A DNA stretch of 64,000 nt from Accumulibacter sp. GTDB taxonomy: Bacteria; Pseudomonadota; Gammaproteobacteria; Burkholderiales; Rhodocyclaceae. The position numbers and the translations under genes are program-made. The notes under the pieces were generated by a model. That model ran no database searches. It saw nothing but the letters and a program-made list of their open reading frames with translations, and was not told the DNA's origin. Shown in pieces: positions 26,490-34,520 of this stretch (position 1 is the first letter of the stretch; each line of letters starts with the position of its first letter). Location of the stretch: contig JAFLDO010000008.1 of NCBI GenBank assembly GCA_017302455.1, positions 1 to 64,000 on the forward strand. The letters run 5' to 3'.

Positions 26490-29078
26490 ATGGCTTCGGT
26501 TGCCGTCGTTAGTGAACCACTGGTCGGCCGCTGCCGATCACGCCTGCGGGACGCCCAGAAGAGCATCCGCGAGCGCTTTCTGGCCGAGGGCGATGCACCG
26601 TGCCTGTTGCACGAACGCTGCCAACTGATCGACGCGGTCCTCGGCGACCTGTGGCGCGAACTGGACTTGCCGACGTCATTGGCGCTGGTCGCTGTCGGCG
26701 GTTATGGGCGCGGCGAACTCTATCCGGCATCGGACGTGGACCTGATGCTGCTGCTGCCCGGCCCGCCTGACGAGGCACTGACAGCGCAGCTCGAGGCGGT
26801 CGTCACCGTCTTCTACGACATCGGACTGGAGGTCGCGCCGAGCGTGCGCACGATCGACGAGTGTTCGCAGGCAGCAAGCGGTGATCTGACTGTTCAAACC
26901 GCGCTGCTCGAAGCCCGCCTGCTCGCTGGAAACGCCAGGCTGTTCGAGGATCTTTCGGCGGAACTGGCCCGAATCCTCGACCCGCACGCCTTCTTCGAAG
27001 CGAAGAAGAAAGAGCAGGAGGAGCGCTACCTGCGCTATTACGGCTCGCCGTACAGCCTGGAGCCCAATTGCAAGGAGGCTCCCGGCGGCCTGCGCGACCT
27101 GCAGACAATCCTCTGGATCGCCCGTGCAGCAGGCTATGGGGAAACCTGGCAAGCGCTGGCGCAGCACGGATTCATCACCCGGGAGGAGGAACAGCAACTC
27201 CAGCGCAGCGTGAGTTTCCTGCAGCAGTTGCGAACCCGCCTGCACATTCATGTCGGCAGGCGTGAGGATCGCCTCCTCTTTGACTACCAGAGTGCGCTTG
27301 CCGAGCAGTGGGGCTACAAGGCGACGGCAACCCGGCGGGCCAGCGAACTGTTGATGCAGCAGTATTACCGCACGGCCAAGGAAGTCACGCAGATCAACAC
27401 GATCCTGCTGCTGAACATCGGCGCCGCCATCTCGCCGCTGCCCGACCAGCCGCCGCAAGCCATCAATGAACACTTCCAGAATACGCACGACCTGCTGGAT
27501 GTCGTCGACGAAGGGGTTTTCGCGAGAGAGCCCGGGGTCATCCTGGAGGCTTTTCTCGTCATGCAACAGCATCCCGAGTTGCAGGGGATGACGGCACGCA
27601 CCCTGCGCGCGCTGTGGCACGCACGCACCCTGATCGATGATGGTTTCCGCCGTGACCCCGACAATCGTGCCCGCTTCCTGCAAATCCTCCAGCAACCGCG
27701 TGGCGTGCTGCATGAACTCCAGCGTATGAACCAGTTCGGCGTTCTTGGCCGCTATCTACCCAAGTTCGGCAAGATCGTCGGCCAGATGCAGCACGACCTG
27801 TTTCATGTCTATACGGTCGACCAGCATACTCTGCAGGTCCTGCGTAACCTGCGTCGTTTTCTCGCCGACGAGTTCACCCACGAGTACCCGCTGTGCAGCG
27901 AACTGATCAGAGACTTTCCCCGCGCCTGGGTCCTCTACGTCGCCGCCCTTTTCCACGACATTGCCAAGGGACGAGGCGGTGATCATTCGGAACTCGGTGC
28001 CATCGACGCCGCCGCGTTCTGTGCCGATCATGGCCTCGACGCGGAGGACAGCGAACTGGTCGTTTGGCTCGTCCAGCGGCATCTGCTGATGTCGATGGTC
28101 GCGCAGAAGCAGGACTTTGCCGACCCCGACGTCCTCGGTGGCTTTGCCACGATGGCCAAGGACGAGCGGCACCTGACCGCGCTCTATCTGTTCACGGTCG
28201 CCGACATTCGTGGCACCAGCCCGAAGGTCTGGAACACCTGGAAAGGACAGCTCCTCGAGCAGCTTTTCCGGAGCACGTGCCGAACATTGCTCGCCGGCGG
28301 TCACGTACCGGTGCGCCAGGGACTGATCGAGGAGCGGCAGCAGGAAGCGCTGCGCCTGCTGCGCTATTTCGCCCTCCCCGAGGCAGTGCATCAGCGCTTG
28401 TGGAAGCAACTCGATACCGTCTACTTCCTGCGCCATTCCGCGGAGGAAATCGCCTGGCATACGCGCGCGCTGCACTATCGGCCCGGCGTCGAGAAGCCGG
28501 TGGTCAAGGCGCGCGTCAACCCGCAGGGCGAAGGGCTCGAGGTGATGATCTACACCCGCGACCAGCGCGACCTGTTCGCACGCGTGGTGGGGTTTTTCGG
28601 TCGTGCCGGCTACACCATCGTCGATGCCAAGATCCACACCACGCGGCATGGCTACGCGCTGGACAGCTTCATGCTTCTCGACCTCAGCGACCGCGACAGT
28701 GACCGCGCCATGATCACCTACATCGAGCACGAGCTGAGCACCCGCCTCAGTCGCCAGAGCCCACCCGAGGCGCCGGCCAGCGGACGCATCTCGCGCCAGG
28801 TCAAGCACTTCCCGATTCAGCCCGTAGTCACCATCGAACCTGACGAGAAGGGCTCGCACTACGTGCTGTCGGTCAACGCTGCCGATCGCCCTGGTCTCCT
28901 CTACACGATCGCCATGACGCTGGCAGCGCACGGTGCCAATCTGCATACGGCCAAGATCTCGACGCTTGGCGAACGGGTCGAGGACACCTTCCTGATCAGC
29001 GGCGGCGACCTCGGTCAGGCCGCCAGCCGCATCAGACTGGAGACCGAACTGTTGGATCGCTTGAGCTTGAAGCTCTGA
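26490..29078 (+). CDS. glnD: Bifunctional uridylyltransferase / uridylyl-removing enzyme (PII regulator)
   Basis: An 862-residue nitrogen sensor that uridylylates PII proteins when glutamine is low and deuridylylates them when it is high. The nucleotidyltransferase motif [10 protein letters not shown]...SDVDLM is near residue 70. The HD hydrolase motif [18 protein letters not shown] is near 487. Two ACT glutamine-sensing domains occupy about 690-765 and 795-862 (VRVN-type [20 protein letters not shown] and [20 protein letters not shown]). Length matches the family. It forms a two-gene unit with map. Confidence 0.97.
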   Translation: MASVAVVSEPLVGRCRSRLRDAQKSIRERFLAEGDAPCLLHERCQLIDAVLGDLWRELDLPTSLALVAVGGYGRGELYPASDVDLMLLLPGPPDEALTAQLEAVVTVFYDIGLEVAPSVRTIDECSQAASGDLTVQTALLEARLLAGNARLFEDLSAELARILDPHAFFEAKKKEQEERYLRYYGSPYSLEPNCKEAPGGLRDLQTILWIARAAGYGETWQALAQHGFITREEEQQLQRSVSFLQQLRTRLHIHVGRREDRLLFDYQSALAEQWGYKATATRRASELLMQQYYRTAKEVTQINTILLLNIGAAISPLPDQPPQAINEHFQNTHDLLDVVDEGVFAREPGVILEAFLVMQQHPELQGMTARTLRALWHARTLIDDGFRRDPDNRARFLQILQQPRGVLHELQRMNQFGVLGRYLPKFGKIVGQMQHDLFHVYTVDQHTLQVLRNLRRFLADEFTHEYPLCSELIRDFPRAWVLYVAALFHDIAKGRGGDHSELGAIDAAAFCADHGLDAEDSELVVWLVQRHLLMSMVAQKQDFADPDVLGGFATMAKDERHLTALYLFTVADIRGTSPKVWNTWKGQLLEQLFRSTCRTLLAGGHVPVRQGLIEERQQEALRLLRYFALPEAVHQRLWKQLDTVYFLRHSAEEIAWHTRALHYRPGVEKPVVKARVNPQGEGLEVMIYTRDQRDLFARVVGFFGRAGYTIVDAKIHTTRHGYALDSFMLLDLSDRDSDRAMITYIEHELSTRLSRQSPPEAPASGRISRQVKHFPIQPVVTIEPDEKGSHYVLSVNAADRPGLLYTIAMTLAAHGANLHTAKISTLGERVEDTFLISGGDLGQAASRIRLETELLDRLSLKL

Positions 29079-29598
29079 CGCTGTCGTCGCACGGTGCGCG
29101 GATCATGACCGGCCGCGCGTGGCGAGCGGCACCAGAGCGGGAGGCAGCGACGCCTCGAACCGACCGCAAGCTGGGTGTCGGCTTTTTTTACACCGAAGCA
29201 CCCGCCACGCCACCCTGAATCGGGGCGGCGCCGACAACTCATTGCTTTAGCGAGCTGTTTTGTTCTTCCATGTTTCTGGTATAGAATTTGCTATTAGAGT
29301 GGGAAAGCGTGATTTGGCGAACGGTTTATTGCTGGCAGTCGTTTCAGTTCTGCGATTGGAGCGTGACGTAGTCCGCATACGAGCCGCGATGTCGGCGCTA
29401 GGATACGTCGGTTGGGTCTGCGCTTGATCTTGCCGGCGATAATAGGAGCCTGCGAAGACAGCACTGAAACGAACCGGTTGGCACCTCGGATCAGCCCAGG
29501 CTGGCGAGAAGTGCGATGGTCGTTACCGAAAATTACAGGGCACGCACGTTGGTTTTGCAAAGCGAAAACCGGGGTCGAAACTTTTTGGGAGCAGTACG
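29079..29598. other. Intergenic region between glnD and the HprK-related cluster
   Basis: No gene is seen over 520 bases. The first 110 bases include a terminator-like hairpin. From 29240 to 29300 the sequence is markedly more AT-rich than the rest of the window and includes TATAGAAT at 29280-29287, a candidate -10. If that is the promoter, the exported-protein gene has a leader of about 310 bases. The compositional dip suggests a junction with acquired DNA. Confidence 0.5.
29160..29189 (+). terminator. Weak rho-independent terminator after glnD
   Basis: CCGAC (29160-29164) pairs with GTCGG (29177-29181), followed by C and seven T residues. The stem is only 5 bp with a 12-base loop, so its strength is doubtful. 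Its position about 80 bases after the glnD stop is right. Confidence 0.4.
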
Positions 29599-30102
29599 AT
29601 GAAGAGCACGGAATCAATTGACGAGACGGCGGCCTCGACCGGTCGATCGCTCGCCGACGGTGACGCCGTCAGCCCGAGCCAGACGTCGCTCATGGACCAG
29701 CGGCGTCGGCGCTTGGTTCGCGGCGCAATGGCCGTCGCGCCACTGGTGCTGACCTTGCGCAGCGGGGCGCTAGCGGCCGCCTCATGCACGGGGGTGAAAA
29801 TTGCCAGCGTGAGAGTATCAACCGGCGCGGGTTCCGAACGTAGAGGAGAAATCATGAACCCGCCGACGCCTCTGGCAAATAAGGATGTCTGCGTCGCACC
29901 GGGCGTGCTAGTACAGTGCCCGGCTCCCAGTGTGGAAAAGGTGTTGACTTCCTCGCCTATCAACGCGACGAACTCCGAGGAAATCCTTTTTCGGGACGTC
30001 GCCGGTACTGACTATTGGACGTGCGGAGACCGCCAATTCCAGGGTCAGAACGTAGCCATCCTGAGTTCGGCGTCCGTCGCCTCAATGGGTGTGGCTCCCT
30101 AA
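29599..30102 (+). CDS. Cys-containing exported protein of the HPr-kinase-related cluster
   Basis: A 167-residue protein without a recognised domain. Residues 34-62 look like a twin-arginine or Sec signal: QRRRRLVRGAMAVAPLVLTL, then SGALAAASC, preceded by a Ser/Thr-rich polar leader. The mature part has four Cys (63, 98, 107, 142), enough for two disulphides, and little predicted helix. A GGGAG lies upstream of the ATG. The next gene begins about 53 bases later on the same strand. Its constant neighbourhood with a PqqD-like protein and an HprK-like kinase would make it a candidate substrate or partner of that system, but this is inference from position only. Confidence 0.6.
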   Translation: MKSTESIDETAASTGRSLADGDAVSPSQTSLMDQRRRRLVRGAMAVAPLVLTLRSGALAAASCTGVKIASVRVSTGAGSERRGEIMNPPTPLANKDVCVAPGVLVQCPAPSVEKVLTSSPINATNSEEILFRDVAGTDYWTCGDRQFQGQNVAILSSASVASMGVAP

Positions 30103-30155
30103 CGGCAGCGGTGCCCCAAGCTGGCGCACGTTTGCTCTGAAGCGACTCACACTTG

Positions 30156-30476
30156 ATGAGCGACTCCGGTGAAGGGGCTGAAATCCTCATCTCGACCCCA
30201 GCCGCTGGCTCGCTTCGCTGGCAGCAGTGGGACGAGGTCTACCTCGTTTATCAAGCTTCATCGGCGGAAACGCACGTCTTCAACGATACCACCGCCCTCA
30301 TCCTGAGATGCCTCGAACACGGCCCGCAATCACTGACGGCTGTCAGGAGCTGGACCGAAACCGCGCTTGGCGTCGAGCAGGGGCAGTTGGCTACTGATCA
30401 CTTCGCCTTCGCCGTTGGGCGGCTCGAAGAACTGGGTCTCGTTGACTCCCTGGAACAAGCCCTGGCCACTCAATGA
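30156..30476 (+). CDS. HPr-rel-A system PqqD family protein
   Basis: About 106 residues. The pattern WQQWDEVYLVYQASSAETHV followed by FNDTTALILRCLEHGPQSL is that of PqqD-like peptide-chaperone (RRE-type winged-helix) proteins, which bind leader peptides of modified peptides. In the family defined alongside HprK-related kinase A the PqqD member is encoded directly before the kinase, as here. The stop overlaps the kinase start (ATGA). The peptide it might bind is unknown; the exported Cys protein just upstream is the nearest candidate. Confidence 0.75.
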   Translation: MSDSGEGAEILISTPAAGSLRWQQWDEVYLVYQASSAETHVFNDTTALILRCLEHGPQSLTAVRSWTETALGVEQGQLATDHFAFAVGRLEELGLVDSLEQALATQ

Positions 30477-31390
30477 TCGTCGGTGACCTGAGTCGCCGGG
30501 AACTCGGAAGTCGCCTGGCCGGTACTGGGCTAGGTCTTCGCTTTGGCCCGTTCAACCTGACGATTCGCTCCGACCTCACGTCGTTCGCCTCCCTCGCCCG
30601 TTCCCTTTACGCGCCCTACCCGCTGCCCGAAGCGGGGGAAATGACCGACTTCCACGTCGGGATAAGGCGCCCACGGGGAATGCGCCGCTGGCTTCGCCGC
30701 CAGGCCAGCTTCACGATTGACGGACAATCTCCCTTCGCACCCTATACCGTAGAGCATGCCTTCCCGGCCCTGGAGTGGGGAATCAACTGGTGCGTGGCGA
30801 CGCGTGCGCATCATCTGCTGATGCTCCATTCGGCGGGCGTGGAGCGCAATGGGCGAGCGATCCTCTTCCCCGCCTCGCCTGGCGATGGCAAATCGACCCT
30901 GTGTACCGCCTTGATCCACTCGGGCTGGCGCCTCATGTCCGATGAATTCGGCCTCGTGCGCCCGGAGGACGGGATGTTGCTGCCCCTGCCGCGGCTGATC
31001 CCGCTGAAGAACGAGTCGATCGACGTGATCAGACGGTTCAGGCCGGAAGCCATCATCGGCCCGGCCTTCCTCGAGACGCGCAAGGGCACGGTCGCGCATG
31101 TACGGCCACCGTTGGAGAGCATCCGCAGGATGCACGAACCGGCCCGACCACGCTGGTTCGTTTTCCCGCGCTGGATCGCCAATGCCCCGCTGACCTTGGA
31201 ACCGATGGCGAAAAGCCAGGCGTTCCTGATGGTCGCGACCAATGCGTTCAACTACGAGGTGCTCGATGAAACGGCCTTTCGGCTCGTCGCCGACCTGGTG
31301 GGCAGTTGCGATTGTTACTCGCTGAGCTATTCCGACCTCGACGAGGCGGTCGCCGCGCTCGACGAGCTTTCCCGCGCCACCGATGTCTGA
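30473..31390 (+). CDS. HprK-related kinase A
   Basis: A 305-residue protein related to the C-terminal kinase domain of HPr kinase/phosphorylase. The Walker A loop is FPASPGDGKSTLC at about residues 132-144. A following MSDEFGLVRPEDG segment resembles the HprK Asp-containing motif after the P-loop. The N-terminal 100 residues are specific to this subfamily. True HprK phosphorylates Ser46 of HPr in Firmicutes and some Proteobacteria; this subfamily occurs apart from HPr and its substrate is not known to me. It overlaps the PqqD gene by four bases and the nucleotidyltransferase by eight. Confidence 0.82.
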   Translation: MIVGDLSRRELGSRLAGTGLGLRFGPFNLTIRSDLTSFASLARSLYAPYPLPEAGEMTDFHVGIRRPRGMRRWLRRQASFTIDGQSPFAPYTVEHAFPALEWGINWCVATRAHHLLMLHSAGVERNGRAILFPASPGDGKSTLCTALIHSGWRLMSDEFGLVRPEDGMLLPLPRLIPLKNESIDVIRRFRPEAIIGPAFLETRKGTVAHVRPPLESIRRMHEPARPRWFVFPRWIANAPLTLEPMAKSQAFLMVATNAFNYEVLDETAFRLVADLVGSCDCYSLSYSDLDEAVAALDELSRATDV

Positions 31391-32528
31391 AGTTGTCGAC
31401 CCCACACGGCGCGCGCACAGGCTGCTGCTGGGAGCCCTGAAGGCGCCCGAACAGTTGCCCGCCCTGCCGCCGGCCGACTGGGAGCTGCTCCTGCGCGTCG
31501 CCCGGCGCGTCAGGTTGCTCGGCCGACTGGAGTCTGAGCTCTCCCGCTTGGGCCTGCTCGGCAGCATCCCGACGCGCGCCGCGGCGCATCTGCGGGCCGC
31601 CCGCAACGTCATCGAACATCGGAAGACGCTGGTGTCCTGGGAGGTGAACCGGATCCTCTGGGCGCTCAAGGGTATCGAGGTACCGCTGATCCTGCTCAAA
31701 GGCACAGGCTATCTCCTGGCAGGGCTGCCGCCGGCACGCGGACGCATCTTCGCCGATGTCGATCTGCTGGTGCCGGAGGAGCGGATCGGCGAGGTCGAGG
31801 AAAGGCTCGTCGAGCGCGGCTGGTTCAAGACTCAGATCGACCCCTACGACGACCGTTACTACCGTGTCTGGATGCACGAGATTCCGCCTCTCCGCCATCG
31901 CGAGCGCGGCACCGAGATCGACATCCACCATCGACTCCTGCCCAAGACCAGCCACCTCAGTTCCGATCCCGCACCGCTGTTCGCCGCCTCCCGGCCGCTC
32001 GCCGACCCGCGCCTGCGGGTTCTCGCGCCCGTCGACATGGTGCTCCACTCGCTGGTGCATTTGTTCCTTGAGGGCGATCCTGACGAAGGCCTGCGCCTGC
32101 GCGACCTCGTCGATGTCCATGACCTGCTCGGACACAACGGTCAACAACCCGGCTTCTGGACGGAACTGGCGCAACGCGCGCGCGCGCTGGGTTTCGCGCG
32201 GCCGCTTTTCTACGGGCTGCGCCACGCCCGGCGACTCCTGGGGACGCCAGTTCCCGCCGAGGTCCTGCAGCTACTCGAGGACGCGGGCCCCATCTGGCCG
32301 ATCCGCGTGCTCATGGATCAACTGATCCCGCTGGCGTTGCTGCCCGGGCACCCCGATCATCCCTCCCGACGCGCCGCCTGCAGCCGCTGGCTTCTCTACG
32401 TGCGTGCGCACTGGCTACGGATGCCGCCAGGCCTGTTGGCCCGCCACCTGTCGCACAAGGCATGGCTGCGCTTTCGCGGTGCCCGCAAACGCATCGATCT
32501 GGCCCAACTCGACCTCAAGCAGCAGTAG
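31383..32528 (+). CDS. Nucleotidyltransferase family protein (NTP_transf_5-like)
   Basis: A 381-residue protein. The central segment ILLKGTGYLLAGLPPARGR, then IFADVDLLVPEERI, is the acidic active site of the minimal-nucleotidyltransferase-like group PF14907 (a D-x-D in ADVDLL). A later TEIDIHHRL contributes a third acidic residue. Such proteins occur beside HprK-related kinase A and PqqD genes and beside some lasso-type and asparagine-rich peptide clusters. The nucleotide and acceptor are unknown. It starts eight bases inside the kinase gene and is the last gene of the cluster; the next gene is convergent. Confidence 0.75.
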   Translation: MSEVVDPTRRAHRLLLGALKAPEQLPALPPADWELLLRVARRVRLLGRLESELSRLGLLGSIPTRAAAHLRAARNVIEHRKTLVSWEVNRILWALKGIEVPLILLKGTGYLLAGLPPARGRIFADVDLLVPEERIGEVEERLVERGWFKTQIDPYDDRYYRVWMHEIPPLRHRERGTEIDIHHRLLPKTSHLSSDPAPLFAASRPLADPRLRVLAPVDMVLHSLVHLFLEGDPDEGLRLRDLVDVHDLLGHNGQQPGFWTELAQRARALGFARPLFYGLRHARRLLGTPVPAEVLQLLEDAGPIWPIRVLMDQLIPLALLPGHPDHPSRRAACSRWLLYVRAHWLRMPPGLLARHLSHKAWLRFRGARKRIDLAQLDLKQQ

Positions 32529-32624
32529 CCGAGAGGACCGCCCGGCAGCCGCGGGATACGTACCATACGTACCGGCCGGCATCGGCGAAGCATTTGCCAC
32601 CGGCTGCCAGACGCGAATCCCGGA

Positions 32625-34457
32625 CTATGGCCGACCTTTCGCGGCACTGGAGAGTGGCAAGGCCACGCGAAAACCGAGTAACTGGCTGCGATAGCTGGGC
32701 GAATTGCCGTTGCGGGTGGCTGCCCGCACCGAGGCCGGACCGCTCCAGCCGCCGCCGCGATAGACACGGCGTGCGCAATCGTCGTCGCTGCGTGCCGAGC
32801 CGTCGACCGGGGCGCCGATATAGTTGACCGTCAGGCAGTCCTCGACCCACTCCCAAACGTTCCCGAGCATGTCGTACAGGCCGAAAGCGTTGGGCTTGAA
32901 GCGGCCGACCGGTGCGGTCTCGACGTAGCCGTCGCGGCATTCATGAGCTTCCCACTCGAAACGGCGGGTTTGCTGGCTGTCGGCGTCGTGCACGTTGGCG
33001 TAGTCGCAGGCGAGACCGGGATCGTCGCCCCAGAAGCGTGAGGTCCGCGTGCCGGCGCGCGCGGCGTACTCCCACTCGGACTCGGAAAGCAGCCGGTAGG
33101 GCTTGCCGGTCTTCTTTGCCAGCCAGGCGACATAGGCCCTGGCGTCCAGCCAGCTCACGCAGACCGCCGGGTGCTCGTCGGTCTGCGCGAAGTCGGGGTC
33201 TCGCCAACTGCGGCCGGGCTGATTGACCCACTCCGGGCCGACCCAGATGTAGCACGAGCTTTCGCTCCGATGACCACTGTCCCTGACGAAGACCGCATAC
33301 TGTCCGCGCGTCACTTCATGACGGCCGACGGCAAGCGGGCGCGGGATCGTCACCAGGTGGCGCGGCCGCTCGGCGTCGCCGCTGCCGGTCTCGCGCATCG
33401 ACGCGCCCATCTGGAAGCCTCCTTCGGGAACCACGACCATCTCGGGGCATTCGGGACAATCGCGAAAGAGCTTGCTCGTACCGGCATCGCGATCCACTCC
33501 CATGTGCTCGGGCGACTTCGGCGCCACCAGGCGACGCAAGCGCGCGTCGGCGAGAGACGCGAACTGGCCGCGCGGGTATTTCTCCAGGTAGGCACGAAAG
33601 TCGTCCGGGTTGTCGCTGGCCCGGATGCTGTCCCAGAAACTCAACTCGAAACTCGCCACTTCGCCAAGCCCCGCAGCCGGAGGGCCGACTGCCGCCACGG
33701 CGCCCCCGGCGAAATAGAAATCGCCCTCGAGGCTGCCTTCCATCCAGGGCTCCTGCTGACCGCCGGAATCCCGCTTCACGCCTTTCACAAGGTGCTTCAG
33801 CGTCTGCTCGATCGGCTGGCTGGGAACCTCCATCTGGTTGAGCAGATGCTGCGTGTAGACGCCATGCTCGCCGTCGCCGTCGGCCGCGACGCTTCCGGGT
33901 CGGGTCGCGAACGAGATCAGCGTACCGGACGGCGCCTCGACGCGCGCCAGGCCGCCGGCCGCCGAACGAAAGCGGCGGGTAAAGGGGTTGTTGCGGCAGG
34001 CGTCGAGGAAGATCAGGTTGAGCCGGGTCTTGCTCTCTTCCATGATCTCGAGGACCTGACTGACGTTGAGGCTGTTCAGCGGCACGTCCTCCTCGCCGGC
34101 GATATCGGCATCGATCGTCGGCAGGTAGTTGATGCCTTTCAGTTGCATGCCGTGACCGGCGTAGAAGAAGAGCGCGACGCTCCCTGGCTGCAGGCGGCTG
34201 CGGAACTCGCGCAGCATCGGGGCGATCTGGCGCGTCCGCAGGTCTTCGCGGACGACCACCTCGAAGCCAAGCTTCTCCAGCTTGGCGGCGACGGCGCGCG
34301 CATCGTTGCCGGGATTGCGCAAAGGCGAAGCGCGATACGCCGAGTTGCCGACCACCAGGGCAATCCGCTTCTCGTCGGCGAGCAAGGGCCGGCCGACGAC
34401 CAGCAGCAGGCCGGCGATCAGCGCCACGACCAGACGCAAGACGGGGAGAGAGTTCAT
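32625..34457 (-). CDS. Caspase-like peptidase fused to a formylglycine-generating-enzyme-type domain
   Basis: A 610-residue exported protein. Residues 1-27 are a signal or anchor helix. Residues 30-245 are a C14 caspase-like domain with His102 in FFYAGHGMQ and Cys154 in FLDACRNNPF, both catalytic residues intact. Residues 255-315 form a linker with a DSIRASDNPDDFRAYLEKYP repeat of the type seen between such modules. Residues 340-605 form an FGE-sulfatase domain (SWLDARAYVAWLAKKTGKPY, LSESEWEYAARAGT, GNVWEWVEDC, GGGWSG) that may serve as a binding fold and not an oxidase. Fusions like this are common in Accumulibacter-type genomes. The target is unknown. Confidence 0.85.
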   Translation of the reverse strand: MNSLPVLRLVVALIAGLLLVVGRPLLADEKRIALVVGNSAYRASPLRNPGNDARAVAAKLEKLGFEVVVREDLRTRQIAPMLREFRSRLQPGSVALFFYAGHGMQLKGINYLPTIDADIAGEEDVPLNSLNVSQVLEIMEESKTRLNLIFLDACRNNPFTRRFRSAAGGLARVEAPSGTLISFATRPGSVAADGDGEHGVYTQHLLNQMEVPSQPIEQTLKHLVKGVKRDSGGQQEPWMEGSLEGDFYFAGGAVAAVGPPAAGLGEVASFELSFWDSIRASDNPDDFRAYLEKYPRGQFASLADARLRRLVAPKSPEHMGVDRDAGTSKLFRDCPECPEMVVVPEGGFQMGASMRETGSGDAERPRHLVTIPRPLAVGRHEVTRGQYAVFVRDSGHRSESSCYIWVGPEWVNQPGRSWRDPDFAQTDEHPAVCVSWLDARAYVAWLAKKTGKPYRLLSESEWEYAARAGTRTSRFWGDDPGLACDYANVHDADSQQTRRFEWEAHECRDGYVETAPVGRFKPNAFGLYDMLGNVWEWVEDCLTVNYIGAPVDGSARSDDDCARRVYRGGGWSGPASVRAATRNGNSPSYRSQLLGFRVALPLSSAAKGRP

Positions 34458-34520
34458 CAGGACGGATGTTATTATGAAATTCGCCCGGCGACATCACGCC
34501 GTGCATGCCGAATAGCCACC

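Noticed and set aside
29538-29553. Possible sigma-54 promoter before the exported Cys protein
   Set aside because: GGGCACG-N4-TTGGT has the right spacing but lacks the invariant GC at the -12 position and has one mismatch at -24, so I do not list it as a feature.
32550-32575. Tandem ATACGTACC repeat between convergent genes
   Set aside because: Only two 9-base copies. It is not distinct enough from chance to call a site or a terminator.
33171-34520. Upstream extension of the sensor-MFS frame by about 450 codons
   Set aside because: The extension runs antisense through the caspase/FGE gene, whose motifs are intact. The first membrane helix starts just after 34521.
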